Assembly: GCF_038784515.1 (NCBI RefSeq)
Contig: NZ_CP152376.1
Location: 4,836,001-4,900,000 of the forward strand
Direction: 5' to 3'
Length of the DNA: 64,000 bases
DNA from: Rhodoferax sp. GW822-FHT02A01
GTDB taxonomy: Bacteria > Pseudomonadota > Gammaproteobacteria > Burkholderiales > Burkholderiaceae_C
Part shown: in pieces, positions 9,526 through 16,140 of the stretch
How the letters are laid out: each line of letters begins with the position of its first letter
Position numbering within the stretch: position 1 is the stretch's first letter
Made by a program: the position numbers and the translations under genes
Notes under the pieces: model-generated
Databases searched by the model: none
What the model was told of the DNA's origin: nothing
Seen by the model: the letters and a program-made list of their open reading frames with translations, nothing else

Positions 9526-10953
9526 TCAGCGCTTCAGAAACAGGCGCACGTTTCCGTCACCCGCAGTGCCTTGCATGTGCCCCGCAGAATCACCGGCGAA
9601 AAGCCTGGCCAGGTCCCTGTGCAAGGCGGCCAGACTACCTGCTGGCGCGTGGTGGTCCTGCAAGGTGCAGACAATCTCAAGCGTGCCGTCGCCGTGGCGG
9701 ATGAACTCCACAGCCCGGGTCTGCGATGGCCAGTCGATCAGCGAGGCGGTGGTGATTTCCCAAAAACCCGCACCATTGCCAGTCGGGCTGGGATGCGGCA
9801 TGACACGATGCAAGTGCCTGTGCCCCACCAGCCAGGCCACCGCGCAGGGATGGCGATGTACCACGTCCGTCAATGCCTGGGCCAGCAGCCGTTCCGGATC
9901 GTCGCCTCGGGTGTTGATGAGCGAGACCGATCCATGGTGGCTGGCCAGCACCGCAATCCGCCCGGGCTGACGCTCCACCTCGGCCAGACGGGCCTCCAGC
10001 CACGCCACTTGCGCAGCGCCAATGCTGCCCTGGTAGTCACCGCCCGGGTGGTTGGTGTCCAGCAGGATGATGCGCACATGCTCGGTATCGATACAGGTGT
10101 CGGCCCGGCCGTCACGCAGGTGCGACGGGTCGTAGCCCAGTGCGCCGTGCTGCATATGGGCAGCCATCCACTCACGCAAATCCACGGCGCGCCGCTGGGT
10201 CGAGGCAGAAATCTGGCGGTTCACGCCCCCGGTGGAGAACAGCTCGGGCTGGTCCACGAACAGATTCAGCGGGTCCTCGGGCCTAAAACCCGGCGTGGCG
10301 GCCAGTGCTTTGACGCTGCCCCGGGCAATGGCCTCGATCGCCGGGTTTGGCAAGGCGGTGCCCTGGCGCATCACGTCATGGTTGCCGGGTACGCTGGTCC
10401 AGGCAAAGCCCAGGCCGGGCGACTGCAATTGCGCGCTGGCCCGTGCCACGAAGCCCGGCACCACCGGATAGCCCTGCGCCTTCCAAGTGTCGGGCCGATC
10501 CGCGTCCGGACACCAGAAGGGCCAAGCCTTGTCGCCCAGCTCCTTGCCCGCTTCGTGCACGCCGCCGTAGGCAGACAGGGAGGTCTGGCCACCTGCCATG
10601 ATCTTGAGAAAGGTCTGCAGCTCGTTGGCCTGGGCGTTGTCGATGTTGTCGCCGGTGCTCAGCGCCAGGTTGTACGGAGTCTGACTCCAGGGCGCCACCG
10701 GGTTGCGATGCACGCTGTCCACGTGTGCGGCCAACGCCCAGTGGGTCAGCGCCTCATAGGGGCGATGCATATGCAGTAGCGGCTTCCAGTAGGGATCTTC
10801 GGCCAGCAGTTCGATCCACTCGCAGCGCGCCGGAGATACGGTGTCCATTACATGCACATCGCTCATGTGCAACAGGCTCAGCAGATGCTGGCCTTTGCCC
10901 TGGGGCAATGTGCCGCCCAATTCAGTCCGGGTGGTGTAGTCAATTTGCGTCAT
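9526..10953 (-). CDS. Metallophosphoesterase, TIGR03767-like
   Basis: A 475-residue calcineurin-like metallophosphoesterase. All the metal-binding blocks are visible in order: HMSDVHVMD near the N-terminus, GDNIDN, GNHD, SHHG and finally GHRHLH. These residues bind a two-metal centre that hydrolyses phosphomono- or diesters. Length and N-terminal sequence resemble the TIGR03767 (PPA1498-type) family, whose substrate is unknown. There is no convincing Sec signal, although some relatives carry one. I took ATG 10951-10953 (MTQIDYTTRTELGG); the frame extends upstream to 11094 without family-like sequence. It is divergent from the ParA-like gene with 166 bp between starts and lies upstream of the K+ channel gene. 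Confidence 0.85.
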   Translation of the reverse strand: MTQIDYTTRTELGGTLPQGKGQHLLSLLHMSDVHVMDTVSPARCEWIELLAEDPYWKPLLHMHRPYEALTHWALAAHVDSVHRNPVAPWSQTPYNLALSTGDNIDNAQANELQTFLKIMAGGQTSLSAYGGVHEAGKELGDKAWPFWCPDADRPDTWKAQGYPVVPGFVARASAQLQSPGLGFAWTSVPGNHDVMRQGTALPNPAIEAIARGSVKALAATPGFRPEDPLNLFVDQPELFSTGGVNRQISASTQRRAVDLREWMAAHMQHGALGYDPSHLRDGRADTCIDTEHVRIILLDTNHPGGDYQGSIGAAQVAWLEARLAEVERQPGRIAVLASHHGSVSLINTRGDDPERLLAQALTDVVHRHPCAVAWLVGHRHLHRVMPHPSPTGNGAGFWEITTASLIDWPSQTRAVEFIRHGDGTLEIVCTLQDHHAPAGSLAALHRDLARLFAGDSAGHMQGTAGDGNVRLFLKR

Positions 10954-11033
10954 GTTCAGATCGTTCGCAGTGGGTAAGTGAAATCCTGGGTCAACGGCCG
11001 CCGCTACGGATTGTGCACAATAGCCTGCCTGTC

Positions 11034-11048
11034 CTGTATGAAATACAG
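11034..11048. promoter_or_regulatory. Short palindrome between metallophosphoesterase and ParA-like gene
   Basis: CTGTAT-GAA-ATACAG is a perfect 6-bp inverted repeat with a 3-base centre, placed about 70 bases before the ParA-like start and 80 bases before the divergent metallophosphoesterase start. Its symmetry and place would suit an operator for a dimeric regulator. No regulator can be assigned. Confidence 0.35.
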
Positions 11049-11119
11049 CTCCCGAGGCGTGTGACCTTGCACGGTAATTGCATGGAGCACCCATCCAACC
11101 ACAACATACGGAACATTAC

Positions 11120-11827
11120 ATGCCCTCACTCAATTTCATAGGCGGCGAAAAAGGCGGCGTCGGCAAGTCCGTCGCAGCGCGTCTGCTGGCCCAGTATTAC
11201 ATTGACAAGGGCTTGCCATTCACCGGCTTCGACACCGACCGTTCTCACACCTCGTTCACCCGCTTCTATGCGGACTATGCCTCTCCCGTGGTGGTGGACA
11301 GCTTTGAAGGTCTGGACCAGATTGCCAGCGAATTCGAGAACCCCACTGCAGACGGCCAGACCAAAAGCGTCATCGTCGACCTGGCCGCCCAGACTGCAGC
11401 GCCGCTGTCGCGCTGGATTCGCGACTCCGACCTGATCTCGCTTATGGCCGAGATGGGCATCACGGTCAACTTCTGGCATCTGGCCGACGCAGGCAAGGAC
11501 ACGATAGACCTGTTGGGGCGACTGCTCAGCACCTACGGCGAAGGCCCCAACTACATCGTGGTGAAGAACCAGGGACGCGGTACCGACTTCTCCCAGCTTG
11601 ACACATCCTCTGCCATGCAAAAGGCGCTGGATTTGGGTGCCAAGGTCATCACGCTGGGCCAATTGCACGAAGCCAGCATGCGCAAGATCGACCGCCAGAA
11701 CGCCAGCTTCTGGGCCGCCACCAACACAAAAACGGGTGACGATGCCCTGGGTCTGCTGGAGCGCCAGCGCGTCAAGAACTGGCAAAAAGGCGTGTACGCC
11801 GCATTCGACACCCTGCCTTTGCAATAA
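11120..11827 (+). CDS. ParA/MinD-like P-loop ATPase, orphan
   Basis: A 235-residue protein of the SIMIBI (ParA/MinD/CobQ) P-loop class. Its deviant Walker A motif, GEKGGVGKS, at residues 9-17 carries the signature lysine near the start. DTDRSHTSF (around 40) corresponds to the switch/A' region, and VIVDLAAQT (about 91-99) to Walker B. No ParB partner, centromere-like repeat or chemotaxis array gene is next to it, so chromosome or plasmid partitioning is not indicated. The stop is 35 bases before the ATP-grasp/Alpha-E gene start, with no terminator between, so it is probably the first gene of a ParA-like / ATP-grasp / transglutaminase / RidA unit. Its role there is unknown. ATG 11120 begins the family-like MPSLNFIGG. 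Confidence 0.82.
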   Translation: MPSLNFIGGEKGGVGKSVAARLLAQYYIDKGLPFTGFDTDRSHTSFTRFYADYASPVVVDSFEGLDQIASEFENPTADGQTKSVIVDLAAQTAAPLSRWIRDSDLISLMAEMGITVNFWHLADAGKDTIDLLGRLLSTYGEGPNYIVVKNQGRGTDFSQLDTSSAMQKALDLGAKVITLGQLHEASMRKIDRQNASFWAATNTKTGDDALGLLERQRVKNWQKGVYAAFDTLPLQ

Positions 11828-11862
11828 GCAACCATGCAACGGCCACTGGCATACTGTGACAC

Positions 11863-14493
11863 TTGAGCGCCACCACTGACCCCTCTTCCGCTGACCCAAA
11901 CCAGGCGGGCCCCGACATGCCGGCCCTGGCGCTGGGCTGCACGCCGGAAGCCGGGCACTTTGACGAACTGCGCGGCCGGGTGGCACCTACGGACAAAGGC
12001 TCAGTCGCCGACCCGGGGCTGAATGCCAACTGGCAGGAGTTCTTTGCCCAGGCCGATACGCCCACGGCTGCTGAAATGGACCAGCGCTACACCAGCCTGC
12101 AGCGGCAGATTCGTGACAACGGTGTCACCTACAACGTCTATGCCGATCAAGAGGGGCCACAGCGCCCCTGGTCACTGGATCTGTTCCCCCTCATCGTGGA
12201 CCCTCAGAGCTGGGCCCACATCGAGCGCGGCGTGCTGCAGCGCGTGCGCCTGCTCGAGGCCGTGCTGCGCGATGTGTATGGCCCCCAGGACTTTCTCAAG
12301 CAGGGCCTGTTGCCCGGTGCACTGGTGCATGGCCACCCCGGCTACCTGCGCAATATGCACGGCGTGGTTCCGGCCGGCGGCGTGCATCTGCATGTGGCCG
12401 CCTTTGACATTGCACGCGGACCGGACGGCATGTGGTGGCTGGTGGGCCAGCGCACCCAGGCCCCTTCCGGGCTGGGCTATCTTTTGGAAAACCGCCTGGC
12501 CGTGTCGCGCCAGTTTCCCCAGGCCTTCCAGAGCATGCGGGTGCAGCGCCTGGCCGCCACCTACCGCGCGCTGATGGAGAGCCTCAAGGCACTCAGCCCG
12601 GCCGGTGCCGACTCGCACATTGCGCTGATGACCCCTGGCCCTTACAACGAAACCTATTTCGAGCATGCCTATCTGGCACGCTACCTGGGCATCACGCTGG
12701 TGGAAGGAAGTGACCTGATCGTGCGCGATGAGCGCCTGTTCCTCAAGACCTTGCAAGGACTGGTCCCGATCCACGGCCTGCTCAAACGGGTGGACGACCA
12801 GTACATGGACCCGCTGGAACTGCGTGCCGACTCCACCCTGGGCGTTCCCGGGCTGTTGCAGGCCATACGCGCGGGCAATGTGCTGGTGGCCAATGCGCCG
12901 GGATCGGCTTTTGTGGAGTCACCGGCGCTGCTGGGATTCTTGCCAGCCCTGGCCCAGCATGTGCTGGGTGAAGAGCTGAGCCTTCCGGCCCTGTCCACCT
13001 GGTGGTGCGGCGAGCACAGCGCCATGGAAGAGGTGCTGCCGTATCTAGCCGAACACACGGTCAAACCCACCTACCCCGGCTCCGACATCCACGAGTCGTT
13101 CAACCCGGTCATTGCCCGGCACCTCAGCCGCATGGAACTGGATGCACTTGCCGGTCGCATCCTGCGCCAGGGCGAAGAACATACCGTGCAGGCCTACCTG
13201 CCGTTTTCGCAAATGCCCACCTGGCAGGTCAACGGCGCCGGGAAGAGTGGCCGCGTGGCCCCCCGCTCGGTCTTGCTGCGCGTATTTGCAGTCTCGAACG
13301 GTCTGGCCGAAGACGGCACACCGCGCTGGCGCGTATTGCCCGGCGGCATGGCACGTGTGGCTGGCAGCAGCATGGACATCGCGTCCATGCAGCGCGGCGG
13401 CAGCAGCGCCGATGTCTGGGCACTGACCCAGGGTGAGGTGGACACCAGCACCCTGCTGCCCACCGGTAGCCAGGCCAGCCTGCCCATGCGCCGCAAGCGC
13501 CTGGTGACCAGTCGCGCCGCGGAGAACCTGTACTGGCTGGGCCGCTACACCGAACGTGCCGAGAACTCAGTCCGCCTGGCGCGACTCACGTTGGAGTGTC
13601 TGGGTGGCGAATACCAGACTTCGGTACCGCTGCAGCAGTGGCTGTCGCAGATGGCCGTGAGCAACACCCTGGTGTTGCCCCGCGTGCCCTCTGCGGTGCA
13701 GGCGCGGCGCGTGTTCGAGCGCTCGCTGATATCCAGCCTGGGCTCCACCGATGGTGCCACCAGCGTGGGCTACAACCTGCGTGCGCTCAAGATGGCCGCC
13801 TCCTGTGTGCGCGAACGCCTTTCGCAGGAACACTGGAGCATGATCGTGCGCTGCGAGGAGGAGCTGTTCGCCCGCTGCGCCGCCCATGCGGCCAAGGGCG
13901 ACTTCTCAGCCGCAGCAGCCCTGCGCGTACTCAAGTCCAGCAGCGACTATCTGGCGGCCATCACCGGTGCGCAGACCGACCGCATGACGCGTGACGACGG
14001 CTGGCGCCTGCTGAGCATCGGGCGCCATGTGGAGCGTCTAGCCTTCCTTTCTGGCGCGCTCGAGAGCGGACTGGAGCTGGGCACGCTGGAAGGCGACGGT
14101 GGCTTCGAGGCCATGCTGGACCTGTTTGACAGCACCATCACCTTCCGCGCCCAGTACCAGCAGAGCCGCGACATCGCCGCCTTGACCGACCTGGTCGTAC
14201 TGGACCTGGACAATCCGCGCTCCCTGGCCTGGGTGGCGCACACGCTGCGCGGACGCCTGGCCAAACTGGCCGGTAGTCCGGCCGGGGTGCTCAGCCCGCT
14301 GTCGCTCAAGGTGCCCGCACCGCAGGACTGGGACTTTTCCAGCGACCACGACCACGCCAGCGAACTGCTGGAGCCGGTGTCGTTGCTGGATCTGCTGAAC
14401 ACGCTGCGCGCCAGTGCGTTCAACGTCTCCGACGAAATCAGCGCCACCTACTTCACCCACGCCGCGGAATCCAACCAGAGCGTGGCCACCTGA
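11863..14493 (+). CDS. Circularly permuted ATP-grasp fused to Alpha-E domain
   Basis: An 876-residue fusion. Residues ~80-510 match the circularly permuted ATP-grasp family (COG2308; DUF404/DUF407), with NGVTYNVYADQEGP (~86-99) and the nucleotide-binding stretch from MTPGPYNETYFEHAY (~255) to STWWCGEHS (~380). Residues ~546-870 are the helical Alpha-E domain (COG2307, DUF403), opening with RAAENLYWLGRYTERAEN. In many genomes these two are separate neighbouring genes; here they are one chain. The predicted activity is ATP-dependent amide-bond formation in a peptide-tagging or peptide-synthesis pathway, not experimentally settled. The frame begins at TTG 11863 without a clear ribosome binding site; ATG 11917 (MPALALG) is an alternative. 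The stop overlaps the next ATG (TGATG), showing translational coupling. Confidence 0.87.
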   Translation: MSATTDPSSADPNQAGPDMPALALGCTPEAGHFDELRGRVAPTDKGSVADPGLNANWQEFFAQADTPTAAEMDQRYTSLQRQIRDNGVTYNVYADQEGPQRPWSLDLFPLIVDPQSWAHIERGVLQRVRLLEAVLRDVYGPQDFLKQGLLPGALVHGHPGYLRNMHGVVPAGGVHLHVAAFDIARGPDGMWWLVGQRTQAPSGLGYLLENRLAVSRQFPQAFQSMRVQRLAATYRALMESLKALSPAGADSHIALMTPGPYNETYFEHAYLARYLGITLVEGSDLIVRDERLFLKTLQGLVPIHGLLKRVDDQYMDPLELRADSTLGVPGLLQAIRAGNVLVANAPGSAFVESPALLGFLPALAQHVLGEELSLPALSTWWCGEHSAMEEVLPYLAEHTVKPTYPGSDIHESFNPVIARHLSRMELDALAGRILRQGEEHTVQAYLPFSQMPTWQVNGAGKSGRVAPRSVLLRVFAVSNGLAEDGTPRWRVLPGGMARVAGSSMDIASMQRGGSSADVWALTQGEVDTSTLLPTGSQASLPMRRKRLVTSRAAENLYWLGRYTERAENSVRLARLTLECLGGEYQTSVPLQQWLSQMAVSNTLVLPRVPSAVQARRVFERSLISSLGSTDGATSVGYNLRALKMAASCVRERLSQEHWSMIVRCEEELFARCAAHAAKGDFSAAAALRVLKSSSDYLAAITGAQTDRMTRDDGWRLLSIGRHVERLAFLSGALESGLELGTLEGDGGFEAMLDLFDSTITFRAQYQQSRDIAALTDLVVLDLDNPRSLAWVAHTLRGRLAKLAGSPAGVLSPLSLKVPAPQDWDFSSDHDHASELLEPVSLLDLLNTLRASAFNVSDEISATYFTHAAESNQSVAT

Positions 14494-15506
14494 TGCTGCT
14501 GCAAGTCTCGCATGACACCAGCTACCGCTACCAGCCTGCGGTGGAGACGGCCCAGCACATGGCCTACATGGAGCCGCGCTCCCATGCCACGCAAACAGTG
14601 CTGGACTTCGCGCTTCACGTCAATCCGGCGCCCGCGCAAATGCGGTTTTCAGATGACGTCTACGGCAACTCCCGCTGCTTCTTCTCGCTGCAGACACCGC
14701 ATGAAGTACTCAACGTGGTGGCCCACAGCCTGATTGCCACGCGCCCCAGCGACGAGGTCCAAAGTGCTGTGGCGTGGGAAAAGGTCAGGGAGATGTTTCG
14801 CTACCAGGCGGGCAACCGCTTTGATGCGGCCTCCGAGTTTGTCTACCCCTCACCCTTTGTTCCGCGGCACATGGAGTTCGCCGCCTATGCCAGGACCAGC
14901 TTCACGCCGGGCGCGCCCCTGCTGGCGGCCTGCATGGAACTCATGCAGCGCATCCACGAGGACTTCACCTACGAGAGCCAGAGCACGCAGATCAACACCC
15001 CAGCCCGTCAGGCGCTGGCGCAGCGCAAGGGCGTGTGCCAGGATTTTTCGCACATCATGATTGCCTGCCTGCGCACCCTGGGGCTGCCAGCGCGCTATGT
15101 CAGCGGCTACATGCTCACCAACCCTCCCGAAGGCCAGCCCCGCCTCATTGGCAGCGATGCATCCCATGCCTGGGTTAGCGTCTACCTGCCAGACCTGCCA
15201 GAGGGAGAGCGCTGGTGCAACTTCGACCCAACCAACAACCGCTGGGCCTGGCACGCGCCGGGTGAGGATTACGTGACCGTTGCCACCGGCCGCGACTTTG
15301 GCGACGTATCGCCCTTGCGCGGCGTCATCCACGGCGGCGCGCGCCATGTGCTCACCGTCGGTGTGACGGTGGCTCCGGTAGGTGAAAATGCAACTCCCGA
15401 CCTGCCGGCGATGCAGGCGCAGACGCAAACCCTCGAACGAGGTACTTCGCAGTCCCAGAGCCAATCGCTGCCGGGTGGATATACCCAATCTCAGTCCCAA
15501 AACTAA
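14493..15506 (+). CDS. Transglutaminase-like cysteine protease family protein (COG1305)
   Basis: A 337-residue transglutaminase-like protein. An N-terminal beta domain (HDTSYRYQPAVETAQHMAY) leads into the core with the Cys of GVCQDFSH (~179), His of SDASHAWVSVY (~219) and Asp of NFDPTNN (~238). Family members act as peptidases or amidases rather than cross-linkers in most bacteria. The start ATG 14493 overlaps the stop of the ATP-grasp/Alpha-E gene. This is the standard companion of that gene and of DUF2126. The last ~35 residues are an unusual Gln/Ser/Thr-rich tail with repeated SQSQ units, outside the fold. No signal peptide, so a cytoplasmic location is inferred. Confidence 0.9.
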   Translation: MLLQVSHDTSYRYQPAVETAQHMAYMEPRSHATQTVLDFALHVNPAPAQMRFSDDVYGNSRCFFSLQTPHEVLNVVAHSLIATRPSDEVQSAVAWEKVREMFRYQAGNRFDAASEFVYPSPFVPRHMEFAAYARTSFTPGAPLLAACMELMQRIHEDFTYESQSTQINTPARQALAQRKGVCQDFSHIMIACLRTLGLPARYVSGYMLTNPPEGQPRLIGSDASHAWVSVYLPDLPEGERWCNFDPTNNRWAWHAPGEDYVTVATGRDFGDVSPLRGVIHGGARHVLTVGVTVAPVGENATPDLPAMQAQTQTLERGTSQSQSQSLPGGYTQSQSQN

Positions 15507-15515
15507 GGCAAAACC

Positions 15516-15980
15516 ATGAGCATTTACGACAAACTGGCCGAACTGCAGATCACCCTGCCCCCGGTGGCGATTCCCGCTGCGGCCTACGTGCCCTTCGTAC
15601 AGACCGGCAACCTGGTCTTCCTGAGCGGCCATGTGGCCAAGAAGGACGGCAAACCGTGGGTGGGCCAACTCGGCAAGAACACCAGCACCGAGGAAGGCAA
15701 GGCTGCAGCACGCGCCATCGCCATCGACCTGATGGGCACCCTGCACGCGGCAGTGGGTGATCTCAACCGCGTCAAACGCATCGTCAAGCTGATGTCACTG
15801 GTCAACTCCACCAGTGATTTCACCGAGCAGCACCTGGTCACCAATGGTGCCAGCGAACTGTTCGGTCAGGTCTTTGGCGACAAGGGCGCGCACGCACGCA
15901 GCGCCTTTGGCGTGGCCCAGATTCCCATGGGCTGCTGTGTGGAAATCGAACTCATCGCCGAAGTCGACGTCTCCAACTGA
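15516..15980 (+). CDS. RidA/YjgF family protein
   Basis: A 154-residue member of the RidA (YjgF/YER057c/UK114) family, longer-type subgroup. Classical RidA hydrolyses reactive enamine/imine intermediates released by PLP enzymes. Typical features are FLSGHVAKKDGKP, the AIDLMGTLHAAVGDLNRVKRIVKL helix region and the C-terminal GVAQIPMGCCVEIELIAE strand. The key arginine that anchors the carboxylate in archetypal RidA (in an R-x-C/A-x-x-V context near residue 105) is not obvious; ARSAFGVAQIP occupies the equivalent place and may supply it. It begins 9 bases after the transglutaminase stop with an AAGG site and is followed by a strong terminator, so it is the last gene of the peptide-ligase operon. 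Confidence 0.88.
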   Translation: MSIYDKLAELQITLPPVAIPAAAYVPFVQTGNLVFLSGHVAKKDGKPWVGQLGKNTSTEEGKAAARAIAIDLMGTLHAAVGDLNRVKRIVKLMSLVNSTSDFTEQHLVTNGASELFGQVFGDKGAHARSAFGVAQIPMGCCVEIELIAEVDVSN

Positions 15981-15997
15981 TTTGTTGCAGAGCGGCA

Positions 15998-16023
15998 GGG
16001 GAATCCCAAACGGATTCCCCTTT
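15998..16023 (+). terminator. Rho-independent terminator after the RidA gene
   Basis: A perfect 9-bp stem, GGGGAATCC (15998-16006) and GGATTCCCC (16012-16020), encloses a CAAAC loop and is followed by TTT. It lies 17 bases after the RidA stop and closes the ParA-like/ATP-grasp/transglutaminase/RidA unit. The T run is short but the stem is strong. Confidence 0.8.
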
Positions 16024-16140
16024 CTGCATTACAGTGGAGTGAGCCCTGTTGCGCCTCAATGCGCAACACGGGCAAAAATGCAAGGGCAGGCGACATGAGC
16101 TGGAGGTTCAATCAATGTTTCGCAAAAATTTGGACATCCT

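Noticed and set aside
11120..11827. ParA-like gene as part of a plasmid or chromosome partition locus
   Set aside because: No ParB, parS-like repeats or replication gene is near; the arrangement favours the ATP-grasp unit.
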